A stretch of DNA of 64,000 nt from Cycas panzhihuaensis (Eukaryota; Cycadophyta): positions 185,883,741 through 185,947,740 of the forward strand of contig CM041465.1 in the NCBI GenBank assembly GCA_023213395.1. Reading direction: 5' to 3'. This document shows, piece after piece, positions 38,161-51,180 of this stretch. A model generated the notes under the pieces. It did not search any database. It saw only the letters and a program-made list of their open reading frames with translations, and was not told the DNA's origin. The position numbers and the translations under genes are program-made. Each line of letters begins with the position of its first letter. Positions within the stretch are counted from its first letter, which is position 1.

Positions 38161-41050
38161 TTTTAAGATAGATCATAAGGTTTCCTCATCTCATCATTCA
38201 TATGCTTCATTTGATTCCCATCATGCTTGACCAAAAGAATAGTTACCTTCATGATTTCCACCTCTCACCATTATATTTCTCTTTCCAGAATAGGAGATTT
38301 ATGTGTCAAGGAGGCAAATGTTTTACTAAAACCTGGCCTCTTGTTTGTATTGATTTTGGATATGTTTCTTATATGGTTTCATAAAAAATGAATGATGGAC
38401 TTGTTTAATGATGAGTTAGGCCATGTTTTGATGAATTAATAAATTGATTTTTATTTTATGATGCATGATGAATGATGATGTGATGTGTATTTTACTATCA
38501 TCTACTGATGACTGAGACTATGGAATTAAAACTTTTCTTCATGATCAATTTAATCTAAATTTTCATTTAAAACTTGTTATGTTTACATTTTAGCCTTGAT
38601 TTCACCCAATTTTTATTGATTTTGCTTATTTTTGAGCTTATGCTCATCGTTTCCATCTTGTTTTGGGCCTCTTTACTCATTTATAAAGTTATATCTATCT
38701 TAATTTTTATTTAAAAATTAATTTTTGACTTTTTAATGAGCTAATTTTTACTTCTTTGATTATCACATTTTTGGTGTTGCAAAAAACGTGACTAATCATG
38801 TTTTTAGAGTAAAGTCGCATTTTTGGTAGGTATAAAAATGTGACTAGTCACATTTTCTACTGTCATACATGAAAAATTCAGCTAGTGTACTAAATTTTTA
38901 CATGTCACCACCTAGATTTGATGGACTCTTATCTCTTCAATGCCCAAGAATTTTCATTAGTGTTGTGTGACTGATTGTAGAGAGTGAGAGGTGATTTTTC
39001 TTAGGTTTTTGTTAGATTTTTTGGAGATCTTTTGAAGACTACTATTGTTGTGATTTCAAGATTAATTTTTATGGTGCTTATGGGTGAAATTAAGAGAATA
39101 ATTTGATGTTGCAACTTGTTACTTCACTGGTGTTCAACTATTGATGGTTTGATCTCCTATTTTTATGGTATTCTTTCAAAGTTTCAACCTTAAAGTTCTT
39201 CTAAATTAGTAAGGTCTTTCCTATGTGACGTTTTATTTGTTTCACTATTTTCTAAAGGTTTTCTTTTACCTAGAATTTGCTCCATCTTTTGCTTGATTAT
39301 TATGGTGATCTTGTATGTATTTTTGGCTTGAAATACTCGTTGAAAGGCTAGCCCTTTATGGGGTTCATAAGGGATAGACTAAGGTGGGTCATGGTCATCT
39401 CTCCACTGCCTATGTAGCTATCCTTTCCTATTCTTATTTAATAATTTATATTTCAAGTACTTTGCCATCTCTCTTGGCTTTGTTTTACTATGGTTAAGTC
39501 CTTCTTGCTTGTTGTTTCTTTTTCTTTACTTGTTTTAAAGGAGAAAGATGGAAAGAATTAATCAAATAGAAGAAAGAAGTTATTCTAAGGAAGATTTATA
39601 AATTAGGAAAGAAGTCTTAGTTCTCTAGTTCTATTGTTTGCTTGATTTCACTCTCAGGATAGTTTTCTTTTATTTGGAAATAAAATTTAAAGTGTTGAAT
39701 AGAAAGTTCATACTTAACTATTTTAGAATTTTTAGAGATTCAAGGCCTTAATTGAGATGGAATCTTCAAAGTTACAAAGCTAATATCTTATATGTAGATT
39801 GTTATTGAGTTTTCTTATTTGCATGCAGCTTTCAAAGGTTTGAAATTTTATTTTTAACAGTAGTAACATGTCTTTGAAGTCTTTTTTATTACATCATAGG
39901 ACATTCATTTAAGGAAAAGATTACATGTATGAGGGGTAAAACATTTAAATAGCTTTGTATGTTATCTATTTCTTTAAAAGTTTGTATAAAGCAAATTACA
40001 TAATATGTTGCATATTTTATTGGTACTTTTTCTTTCATAGTGAAGAGTGCATATTACATTTGAACAAATAATTTTGTAGTTGCATTAGCATCCTACATCT
40101 TTAAATAAAATACAAAAAAAAAAGAATATTATATGTATCTAATCCTAGTTCTTCCTTGCTTATTAGCCAAAGATAAAATAGACTTTTTTCTTTTATAGAT
40201 TATCTTTTTTTATTTTATTTCATTTTATCAAAGTAAAAAAAAGAAAAAACCAAAAATAAAACACCAAAAAAATAAAGAAAGAAAGAAAAATTTTCTATTT
40301 GCTTAACCCTTCCCTTTGTCCCAATAAAACTCAAAAGGCTGAAAAGATCAAAGGATAGGAGTCCCTAAGAAGGATATTGAAAATATTATTAGAGTAGGTC
40401 TAAATTTAAAACTCCTTCACCTGGTTGTATAAGTTAGTGGATTCTACCATCCCCCATACATCTAAGCCTTTCAACACGTTCTTCATCCATAATTTATTTA
40501 ATGGCATAACTAGGTGAATACTCCTTCTTAGGAGTTGGGCAAAGGTGGTTACTTAGGTTCTCTTGAACCTCATATCTCTTGGTTCTAACCAACACAAAGG
40601 AAACACCCCATGGATCGAGAGATATCTAGTTTAGGTCCACCCAAGATGACACTAGAATGGTGGTTTAATTAGGATATTATCTTTTTAATCTTTCAAGATT
40701 TTTAAAATTTTAAAGATATTATGATTAAAATTTATATTTTTTCTTTTTTTAATATTTATAAAAATAAATATATAAAAACTAAAAAAAAACCCTAAAAACT
40801 ATGAAAATTGCCTTAAAATATATTAAAAAAAGGATAAAATGACTTAAAGTAGGCTAAAAATGATTTAAAAATATTCAAAAATAAAACTTTAGAATAAAGA
40901 TAAAATTAAAAAAGAGAATATGCTATGAATATTATAAAAGATATAACTTATGGTTTTAAAAACTATAGTAAAAAATAAAAAACAAATGATGGTTGAAAAA
41001 ATAGGGGTAACCAAAATAGGATATTGGTGAAGATTTCTCTTGACTAAAGC
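38161..41050. other. Unassigned AT-rich stretch
   Basis: No frame longer than 60 codons and no motif recognised, apart from the palindromes near 38.8 kb. It probably contains the G1 3' LTR and older debris. Confidence 0.4.
38783..38856. promoter_or_regulatory. Pair of related palindromes
   Basis: A perfect 22-bp palindrome at 38835-38856 is centred on TGACTAGTCA. A degenerate version centred on TGACTAATCA lies at 38784-38805, 51 bp upstream. It could be a dimeric protein-binding site inside a lost LTR; function is unknown. Confidence 0.5.
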
Positions 41051-42357
41051 TACGAGAAAATATTATGACATAGTATCTTAGGTCCAGACATTATTTGGAT
41101 TATAATGAGTGATGATTGTACTATATTTCATCAATCTTCTTATAAGTGGCATTCAATTGAAGCTTGTGAAAGTCACCCAAGTTCACATGGATTCACACCC
41201 AAAAAGAATTGATAACTTTACAAATTTTCATGGAAATTTAAATGGAATGGAGTGGGATAGCTATTTACAATATTTGCATGGAAACACATATAAACAAAAT
41301 TTAGAATACACTTTAAATGTGTCTTATCAAATGATAATCACATGTTATGGTTAAATGCATTTTAGAGTCTTAAAAAAATAGATCAGAGAGGTGCATTTAT
41401 TTGTGGGCCAATGCTTTGAATAAAGAACAAATTAGGAGATTCTCCTTCAAATGACCACACAAATATATGCTTTTGTAAGACAAAACATTGACACCATATT
41501 ACAATGATGGCTGCCTAGAGAATGAATAATAGAGTATATAATGAGACACCTGGAAACCCTAGAGTGTGATTTAAAACTCTTGTATACTAATAAGATCACA
41601 AGATCTAAGGCTATACATCCTGTATAAAGGGGCAAGGAGGAAACCCCTATATATACATATAATAATGCATGCCAAAGAATAACATTACTTTGAGCTATCA
41701 CACAAGTCTCCATAGGGGATTCATCCCTTTAGTCATCTTCATATTAGCAACCATTCTAAATGTAAACTACTATTTGATTTGCCCTTATCACATACATAAA
41801 ATTTGTTATATAGAGGAAAGATTGGGTAATTATAGTAATGAGGCTTAAGAAGTGTTGGTTTTGTTTGCCCACAACATATCCCAGGCACTTTTATCAACCC
41901 TCTTAGATGTTATATTCTAGAATCTCTTTCTTCATCTAAAAAGAATCTAGGAAAGATTTTGAATGGGGCCATACTATAAGGAGCCTTTTATGAAGTTATA
42001 AAAGCATTGCAGAAGAATGGGATGCTTATAAAGTGCTCATGATATAAAATTTTGCTTGGAGATTTCATAAGTAATAATGTTTGTTACAAGGCTAAAGACA
42101 TATGCAACAACTAGTTTTATAAGATTAGTTCTATTTGAGAATTACTTCTATGCATATATCTTGAAATGGCTATCTCCCATTGCTAGCACTTTCCTCATGA
42201 TAATCCATTGAATGTTTTCCAATGCTTGACTATAATGATAAGAGCCATAACAAATCCCCTACAATCAAGATTTTCTTATTTGTACTTGACTTATTATGCA
42301 TGGGTATCAATTCCATTAGAAATAAGTTTTCTCATTGTAGATCTTAGTTACTATATT
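41051..42357 (-). other. Internal region of a minus-strand LTR element
   Basis: Lies downstream, on the minus strand, of the primer site at 42358-42369. No coding motif recognised; extent to the left is uncertain. Confidence 0.35.
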
Positions 42358-42369
42358 GCTCTAATACCA
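42358..42369 (-). other. Primer-binding site, minus strand
   Basis: On the minus strand TGGTATTAGAGC, one base from the Met-tRNA site, two bases after the LTR end. Confidence 0.7.
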
Positions 42370-42371
42370 AG

Positions 42372-42790
42372 TGAAGGAAGTGGTATTTATACTAGATTCA
42401 ACCAAGGATCAAATCATAAGAAGATCACAAAGAAAAATGTAACAATAAATATGAGGAGGTTAAACTAATTAAGCCTTCAAAATCAATCTCTTCAATATTC
42501 ATTTATTCCATTATTATATTGCAAAGAATATTACTTCATATAAATACAAAATAAAAAGTTACGAGAGAAGCATGAGTGTATGTGAAAGGTTGATCATGCA
42601 AGGTGATATTTGGTACCTTGTATGATCAACATACATGTGCATTATAATGAGTAATTGAATGTTCCACCTCCTATTGCATAGAATGTTCCTATAGTTCAAT
42701 TGCCTCCATCATCATCTTATACACTTAGTATTTCATTTACACCCCTACCTCTACTTTGACATTCTACATATTTTATTAGAATAGGAATAA
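42372..42790 (-). repeat. 5' LTR of the minus-strand element (outer end uncertain)
   Basis: Ends in CA on the minus strand at 42372. It contains a hairpin: 16-bp arms at 42589-42604 and 42615-42630 with one mismatch around GATCAAC. No second LTR was found, so the right border is approximate. Confidence 0.45.
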
Positions 42791-43148
42791 ATGTTAAAGT
42801 TATATTTGTAAAGTCATGTTTAATTAACATTGAGGAGCAAGCTAAATGTAGTTCTTCATGGGATTTTGTGAAATCTAATTTGAAATATTTAACATTGGTG
42901 AAATAATTAAGATGGAATTATTTACGTTTTGGGAGCTAGAACCTAAGTTTAATCATAATCTTTAAGATTTAAATATCCTAAGAGGAACTAATTCAAAACA
43001 TTAAACATGAGTTTTAGATGGAATTAGTTTACCATCACAAAACTAGATTCTCATTTATTAGGAATGACTCTCCATAATCAATCCATTATATAATACAACT
43101 CTATACATATATTTTTACAAGTGAGATTGATAATAGTTAAACAAGAAC
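42791..43148. other. Unassigned AT-rich stretch
   Basis: No frame, repeat or motif recognised. Confidence 0.4.
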
Positions 43149-44200
43149 TTGTAATAGCCCTAACACATGCCATAAGTCCATTTAGGACTTTTATAACTCT
43201 TGATAACTCACTAACCCAAATTCATCCTATATTAATATTAATTCTAATGCTGCCACCCCCCCTCTCTTAATGATCACATCACTAGCTTTTATGCTAATAA
43301 AAGATATGAATTTATTAAACTTATCTCTAATTAATAGTTCGATGAATATATCTACCATCTAATCTTCTATTTATTTATATAGAAGATTAACCTCTTTGTC
43401 ATACTTCTTGTAACTTGGTTAGTAACCATAGTAGTTAGTCATTAATTAAGCTTAATATCTAGTTAGTATTTGAATAATTAGTGAGAAATATCAAAAAGTA
43501 CCTTGCGAGAGATATGAAAAGGTGGGAACTCATTCAAATAGTTACATACCACTTGTATAAATTTCTCCCATTCTTATAATTAATCATTATATAGTATTAA
43601 AATTAATTAAATCTTCTCATTGAGAGATTTCATAAAGTGACTATTCTATATATAAAATACCTTCTTTATTATGTATATACTAGATAATAACTAAAGTTGA
43701 ATGTAAAGATAATAGTAGAAGCTTAGTCTAATACAAATGGTATCATATTGGGACTAGTGATCTTACTTCATTATAGGCTCAAAGAAGCATGCTTTCCCTG
43801 TAAATAGTAAGACTATTGTCATATTCCTATTTTATTATGTCATTCTTGTGTTTTTCGACCTCTTGACCATAGTATCATGTTGGCCTTTATCCCCATTTAT
43901 CATTATTATCAATCACATCCTCCATAACCTCGCCATTAGTCTTCCATCCCATTCGTATTACTGCCAATAATAGTTTTTATAGCTTACTTTAGTTATAGTC
44001 TATTTTCATGAATTCTTTTCAACCATAGTTTTACACCATCCATTCTATCCATACTCTTGCCAATCGACACTCCTATGCCTATCCCTATCTCTTCTATCCT
44101 CCTTTGATTAGATGACTTATACACCACTCTCTAATTACATCTAATAACCAATATGAGATCGTTAGTTAAGAGCTACAAATTTTTCTTATATCAGACTACA
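43149..44200 (+). repeat. Candidate G4 5' LTR and leader
   Basis: Starts TGTAATAGCCCTAACAC, the style of many chromovirus LTRs. Near 44140 the sequence AATATGAGATCG could be a decayed primer site. There is no second copy to compare. Confidence 0.35.
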
Positions 44201-45540
44201 TAAAATAAACGAGAATAAATATAAAATAACCTTTAGTTCTAGAGATTCTATCAAGATCTGTTAAAGCTACCACCATTAAGTACCCAAAGTGATCACAGAT
44301 GGCCTATAGAGAGGACACCAACAAGAACATGTCTACTCTCCTTGACCATTAAATAATGGATAAATCAGATAAATAAGACTATCGATAAACTCATCGCTAG
44401 GTAGTTTAAAGCTAACAATGACTCACATGGATCATATAAGGCCAATAACATGAATAATCTATCATCGATCTAGTATAAGAAATAACTTATTATTCTGAAT
44501 TTTAGCATTAAAAGCATAGTCAACTTTGATAAATAGATAGCTAAATTGAACACTACATTCAAAGACCTCAATGTCGCAGCCCTAAGTGGAAAGGTCTATT
44601 TTGGCATCAACCATATGGAAGGACACTTATATATTTAGGCTAAAAAATGATATACCAACCAAGGATTCATTTTGTAGGATGATTTTATTATTGTGGTTTA
44701 AACTCATATTGAAGAGCCCATTTCCATCCCCTACCTGGTCTAACTATCTCCTTTATAGTATATGCATATTTATGATATGCTCAACCACCATTACTCATTT
44801 TGTCACATTAGTTAAATAAATCTCAAGGTCAAATTCCTAGACTAGGATGACCCATATTCTAGTATGTCTAAAGAGATTTCATTTGGCAAGATAAGTAAAT
44901 AACTTAAAGGATTAGAGTTCACCATCACCTTGGTGTAGGAAAATAATAAATAATATCATAATTTCATGAGGGCATAGATAATGGATAAGCATTGATGTTT
45001 AATATTAGGATATGCTAATTCAACATTAAAAATGAACTTACTTATATAATAAATAATATATTCTTTACCAAACTCAAGACTACTTTAACTGATAAAGAAG
45101 CTTCTCAATTTTACTAGGTAAATCTTAGGCATGATATTAGCATGGAAGTCAAGATGTTCTAGCCCAAGTCCATGGAGCGAGCTATACTATTAGCTAAATA
45201 AGATAAAATTAAACATCAAACACAAATTTCTCATCACATACCTCTTGGGTGTCATCCTAACTTTAATAGTTTCCTAGTAGCAACTACTTAACCGAGGGAT
45301 ATGGATAAGCCAATATCAAATAAAAATTGTATGAAATGTGGTGATAAGTAGGTTATAGGACACCTCAAGGTTTGTCTTAAAAGAAACAAGTTCTACAAAG
45401 TCAAAGTTGACATGGATGAAGAAGAACCAAATATTCTAGATGAAGGAAATCCCCTTGAAGAGTAGCTAGTAATTGAGTATGGCCAACTATCTATTTCCTT
45501 GGTAGCTATTTCAAGAATATAACAACCCGACGTAATCAAG
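44201..45540 (+). pseudogene. G4 gag with CCHC zinc knuckle
   Basis: Badly decayed capsid region followed at 45328-45375 by C-x2-C-G-D-K...G-H-x4-C, the single RNA-binding knuckle of chromovirus gag. A TAG replaces the usual Trp after K. An acidic DEEEPNILDEGN stretch follows, as is common between knuckle and protease. Confidence 0.7.
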
Positions 45541-45815
45541 TTACAAGGGTTTTTATAAAAACAAAAGGTGGTGGTTCTTATTAATTTAGACAACACACAC
45601 AACTTCATTTATACTAAGTTAATTAGACAAATGATGGAGTAAAGGTATAAAGTTATCTTTAATAATAGTGAGTACACCATTAAGGACAAGTTAAGAAACT
45701 AAGCAATAGTTGCTAAGGGTCAAATGACTAGTGACAAATTATTTAAGTTAGTCATACCCCTAACTGACTACTATGCCTTGAAGGCATCAATTAATATGAA
45801 TAGTAAAAGAAACAT
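45541..45815 (+). pseudogene. G4 aspartic protease, truncated
   Basis: Reads VVLINLDNTHNFIYTKLI at about 45568-45621. The usual active-site D-S-G-S-T is changed to L-D-N-T, so the enzyme is dead. The sequence stops at the junction with the E array near 45815, before any RT. Confidence 0.75.
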
Positions 45816-45844
45816 GAGCAAGTAAAGTATACTCTAATATCACT
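45816..45844 (-). other. Primer-site relic and stub of E internal sequence
   Basis: ACTCTAATATCA at 45831 matches the primer site beside the other two LTRs, and about 25 bp before it matches E internal sequence near 53800. G4 protease begins immediately to the left, so this is a deletion junction. Confidence 0.6.
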
Positions 45845-45994
45845 TATAAGAAACTAAATGCCTTACACTAGTCTAAGATCTAACAAGACTATGAAATAAA
45901 GACATACAAGTGAATAATAAATAACAGAATATGTATAAATATATAACATAATATACTTATGGGAAATAATTTCTTCTAATTGCATTATACCAAA

Positions 45995-46089
<95 letters not shown>

Positions 46090-46256
46090 AGTACCTATCA
46101 CCATCTAATTATCTAATCACATTTTAGGAACCACGTAGTCAACCAATGACTAATTATAATGAAGAAGTATGCATATTATAACCTCCAAATACATATTAAA
46201 AGGATAACGGTATTAATTTACATTAATTAAATATTCACATAGGTTAACATTACCTA
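45845..46256 (-). repeat. E LTR, left copy
   Basis: Matches 49015-49428 outside the microsatellite. The block around AGTCAACCAATGACTAATTATAA is shared by all three copies. Confidence 0.8.
45997..46087. repeat. (TA)n(GA)n microsatellite in the left E LTR
   Basis: About 17 TA units followed by about 28 GA units. Confidence 0.97.
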
Positions 46257-49000
46257 ACATTCTCATCTTGATATTAAACCATGTCATATAACTATTTTAA
46301 ATCTTAATGTTATTTCCATGTAAAATCTAAAGATCTACTGAAGCACATGGGTAATTAGTTGTTATACTTGGTAGTCCTCTAGAATAATATTCTTGTATAT
46401 GGTTTACAAATATTTACCTACTAAGATATTATAGACCTAATCCTGTAACCATTCTATATAGTGAAACATAAAGAGAAAATAATATACAAAAGATAAAGAA
46501 GGATATGAAGTTCCAAAGAACATTTATTAACATAAGATTATAAATATTCAAATAGTGATCCTATTCATATATTACATACATATATATTAGGATATTAAGG
46601 TTGCTTATATCTTGGACTTATACATGTGGGATAATTACAATAAGAATAATCTTATATGGTGGAGAATTATAATATGGCAATGGTCTACTTGGGAGGGGGA
46701 CCTCTTCACTAACATCTCGAGGTTTTGGTGTAACAATTTGTTACAAGTGGTATCAGAGCTAAGACTTGGGTTCAAATCCCATTGGGGCAACATTGCTTAT
46801 GGGGACAGTGAGGTGATATGTTAAATATCACCAATGCATAAAATGTTATTGTAATTGCGGCCTGTGGGGTGCATGAATACCGGTGAAAGCAGAACTAGGT
46901 GGGACTAACCCATTCGAATTGAAAAGAGGTAACAATCTACTTAGTAGGAGTCCCTCTTCACTAATATATCAAGGTTTTGGGTTTAATGGTTTGTTATATA
47001 AGAAGCCTCTCACCTACTCTTATTTTGTATGTTTTTAGATCTCTTACACCCTAAAGAAACAAACCTAGCTAAAAACTCTTAGCCCGATCCATTATACCAT
47101 CGAATAAATATAAAAAAAAAGTTATTCAAGCAAAACCATGTAAGAAAATATATCTTTTTTAAATCTTAGAATCTATTTTAATTCCTTATCAACTCAATAT
47201 TTAAACTTTATACCATTAAAACTACCTTGAAAAATCTTCAAATCATATCATATAATAAGATATTAAAAGGCCCCATAATTTAGCTTTGCAACACAATTGA
47301 TAACACTTAATTTTGATGTTGTGTGAGGGAGTTATAATCATTTTATTAAGCACAAGTCTACAAAAAATAAAGAAATGGTGAAAATGAGGCATGTAACCCC
47401 CTTTAATTATGCTCTTGATTGTTTATATAACCTCCTCTAAGGGCTAAGCAAATATCAAAACATATTAAAAATCCTTTAATGTGAGTTACAAAGTTAATAA
47501 ACTTTATATTAATAAAAAATTTAATTCTAAAAGAGTTATGACATGCACATGTGCCATGTGACCTCTATGGAGTAAACTTACCATTTTAGAGTGATGTCTT
47601 GATGAATTTTTGATTTGTAAGCTTTATATTAAGGTTTCATACTAGTTCAAATACATCTATAACATTAGTTCTTTAAAATACTAATCATGCAATGCTCTAT
47701 AAACTATCCGTCATTAAGAAAAATTCCCAAAACCCTATGTTGAGATTTTCTTCATCATTTCTCAATCTATAAGCTTCTAACTAAAGGATTTTGACTTCTA
47801 GACTAATCTACAACTTTAGACTTATAAAGTTTTTATCATACGGTGTTCCACAAACTCCCCAACATTAAGAAAAATATATAAAAACTCTTTTGAGTATCCA
47901 ATGCCTTCTACATCTATTTTTCTCCATTCTACAATTGCTAAAAATAGATATGAGTACAAATCTAATAAGAATACATCATAGCAACCTCGTGTATAGAGAA
48001 AACTATCTTAGTAAATTATAAAACATGGAGAAAAATTCATGTTTTAGTCCAAAATATAGTTTTAGTCAAATAAGCATTCTACTAAAATGTTTTCACCTTA
48101 GTAAGCATTAAAAGACATCATATGCAAACCCTCCAACAAATGGCATCCTCATGATAACCTCACACCAGTGATTATAATGCTTATTAAATTGCTATCAATC
48201 TACCATAAGGGTTTTTAAATTGTTATATGCATCCACCAACACTAAGCATTAACCCTTCACCCTATTGACAAGATCCTTCTCAAACATTTGAACTCTCTAT
48301 TACACACATAACCAACTTATCAACTTCTTGTACACAAGTTCACATGATTAACAAGTTTTTAATATTACACCATACATGTGTCAGTTTCTTCACATAGGCT
48401 AACTAACTATCTCCTACTCTTAACATGCCTTAAAACCCTCATAAATCATGGTACCACTTCATAATAGTGGGTAAAACTATGGCCAATCTGCCATAACAAT
48501 AACTTCACAAGGTGATTAGGCCTATATCTAAAGCCCTTCTCTTGGACTCACATGTAATTTTTACATGTTTACTAGTAAAGCATGTAAAATAACTAGTCCA
48601 AAAATGAATAAAACATGTGCTACACCTTTGTGGGATTCAGGATAATCACAATGCTTACATTCCCAACTAGATTTAACATATAGGCACCAATATGCTCTAA
48701 GATTATGACACCAACATACTTCTTAATACCCTGCTTAACCATGGTTTAAAACCATCCATAACCTTTAGCAGAACTTTATCTTACAAATAAATAGACTAAC
48801 GCCCCCCTCCCCCCTATTGGTCATAAATAGGTATACTTAAAATAAGTTTAGAATAAATCCTTGACATATGGTCATACTCATAGTCTTATAGCCTAACTTG
48901 GGGTCAAAAATAAGTTTAGAACAAAGCTTTGATAAGATTACTATAGAACTAAAACCCTATATTTGATACTAATTGAAATAAATATGGGTAATAAAAATAT
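46257..49000 (-). other. E internal region, left unit (contains T2)
   Basis: Non-coding. The part 47300-48990 resembles 52330-53820. Runs of CCC near 48800 and the primer-site-adjacent block are shared. Confidence 0.65.
46675..46998 (+). mobile_element. T2: TRIM element (324 bp)
   Basis: Terminal repeats of 71 and 69 bp (46675-46745, 46930-46998), then AG and the primer site TGGTATCAGAGC at 46748-46759. A polypurine run GAAAAGAGG lies at 46921-46929. Flanks TAATA and TAAGA differ at one position and are a likely target duplication. The right copy begins TA and ends TA by transition from TG and CA. No coding capacity. Confidence 0.85.
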
Positions 49001-49012
49001 ACTCTAATACCA
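49001..49012 (-). other. E primer-binding site
   Basis: On the minus strand TGGTATTAGAGT, two mismatches from the Met-tRNA site, two bases after the LTR end at 49015. Confidence 0.7.
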
Positions 49013-49014
49013 AT

Positions 49015-49166
49015 TGTAAGAAATTGACTGTCTATATATAGGTTCAAGATCTGACAAGACTATGAAATAAAGACATGTAGGTGAATAATAAATGAAAGAA
49101 TGTATACAAACGCATAATATAATATACTTTTAGGAAATGATAGCTTCTAAATATATTATTCCAAGC

Positions 49167-49259
<93 letters not shown>

Positions 49260-49428
49260 CATGCATATATATACCTTGTTATCTAATCACATTCTAGGAG
49301 CCTCTTAGTCAACCAATGACTAATTATAATAAAGAAGTGTATACATTATGACCTCCTAGTACACATTAAATGGATAACTACATTGATTTACATCAATTAA
49401 ATATTTACATGGGTTAACATTACCCTAT
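49015..49428 (-). repeat. E LTR, middle copy
   Basis: Matches the left and right copies. Its right border abuts the C4 fragment directly. Confidence 0.8.
49171..49260. repeat. (TA)n(TG)n microsatellite in the middle E LTR
   Basis: About 13 TA units followed by about 30 TG units with two TA interruptions, ending in ATGCATGCATA. It occupies the same LTR position as the TA-GA tract at 45997. Confidence 0.97.
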
Positions 49429-50330
49429 AAATAATGAGACTTAGCATAAAAGATTTAGCCATGTGAATTGTAATAGCTTAGAATTAATAGAAAAGATGGA
49501 AATAGTGGTCGGTTTACCTATCATTAAACATGATAAAGAAATGTGTGAAGGATATGTATTAGGTAATCAATAAAATAAGGGATTCCTTAATGATAGTTAT
49601 AGGGCAAATGAATCTCTTCAACTAGTATATATAGATCTATGGGGACCAATAGATGTGCCTTCACTTGGAGGAGCTAAGTACTTTATAACTTTTATTGATG
49701 ACTTTACAAGAATAACTTGGGCTTATTTTTTTAAGTTCAAATTAGATGCAATTTAATGTTTTATTAATTTTAAAGTGATAATTGAAAGGTAAAGTGGACA
49801 TAAAATATTAACCCTTAGATTAGATAATAGGAGAGAATTCACTACAAATGAATTTAAGGACTATTGTAAGTACTATGGGATAAGGAAGTAGCTTACTAAT
49901 TCTTACACCCGTCAATAAAATGGGGTATGAAAAGGAAAAATAAGACCATTATTAAGATGGATAGGAGTATGCTTAAGGATAAGCATCTTAGCAATGAATA
50001 TTAGGGAGCAGTTATGCATACAATTATTTATTTATTGAATAAATGCACAACAAAGGTAGTGGGATGGATCACACCTAAAGAAGCTTGGGTGGGTCATAAA
50101 CCAAGTATGAAATACTTCAGAATTTTTTGATGTATAAAATATGCATATACTTTAAAATAAAGAAGGTTAAAGTTGAATGATAAACGTAATAAGTATATGT
50201 TTATATAATATAGTAATATATTAAGATCTTATAAATTATATGATGCTAAGGATAGAAGAATCATCATGAGTAGAAATTTCATCTTTAATGATGATGAATT
50301 CTACTAAGAGAAAGTTATTAAAAAAGATAA
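49429..50330 (+). pseudogene. C4 integrase
   Basis: Starts in the gag-pre-integrase block (HKRFSHVN), then YIDLWGP at about 49625, FITFIDDFTR and LRLDNRREF, with the first two catalytic Asp visible. The Glu region after NGV is lost to stops. Followed by AWVGHKP-like and decayed C-terminal blocks. Confidence 0.8.
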
Positions 50331-51180
50331 AAGTAAAAGCATTATGATTGATGTGGATTCTAACTTAGTGGTATAAATATACCTAATACAAGTGGAGCTG
50401 ATCTATCTACTTTAAATCAAAGGGTTCTAAAATAGGTGCAAATAGGATCATATCCCTCAAAATATTTTAGACACAAACTTTAAGAGAAGATAACAATATT
50501 TAAAGGGGTAAAATTTATGCTTATGACTTAATTTGAATCAAATGAGCATTAAATTTTGAAGAGGTAAATAACTAACTTGAATGGAAATATGCCTTAGTGC
50601 AAAATGATACTTATATGTTAGTTAATTTTCCACTAAGGAAAAATGTCATTAAGACAAAATCAGTCTATAAGACTAGGTATAAATCAAATGGTTCTATTGA
50701 CAAATACAAAGCATGATTATTTGTAAAGGGATATGCTCAAATTGAAAGTATAGATTATAATGAAATATTTACACTAGTTGCAAGGTTAGAAATAGTTAGA
50801 TTAATCATGGCCTTAGCTACACAACAAGGTTGGATAATATATTAGATGGATGTGAAGAGTTAATTCCTAAATGGGTATATTGACAAGAATATATATGTCC
50901 AATAACTTAAGGGTTTTGTAGTAAAGGAAAAGAAAAATAAGATCTATAAACTCAAAAAGACCTTGTATGGACTCAAATAAGCACCTAGAGATTGCTACTC
51001 TAAGATTGATAAGTATTTCAATGATAAAGGATTTTGAAGGAGTTAATTATACCTCAACTTATATATAAAGTTGGATGAAATCTTAATATTAATTATGAGC
51101 TTATATGTGAATGACCTAATATATATTGAGAATTATGATTACTTGTCCTACAAGTTTAAGGAAGATATGTGCTAAGACTT
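50331..51180 (+). pseudogene. C4 reverse transcriptase
   Basis: Reads KGYAQIE, DYNEIFTLVARLE, MDVKS, FLNGYI and LYGLK. The catalytic box at about 51104 is YVND in place of YVDD. Ten or so stops. Confidence 0.85.

Noticed and set aside
41109-42468. Short plus-strand frames between 41.1 and 42.5 kb as genes
   Set aside because: They lack domain similarity, and one crosses the primer site and LTR border of a minus-strand element.
46768-46780. Possible tRNA gene (B box GGTTCAAATCC)
   Set aside because: No A box or cloverleaf around it; it lies inside TRIM T2 beside the primer site.
49044-49262. Minus-strand frame with His-Thr repeats
   Set aside because: It is a translation of the TG microsatellite.
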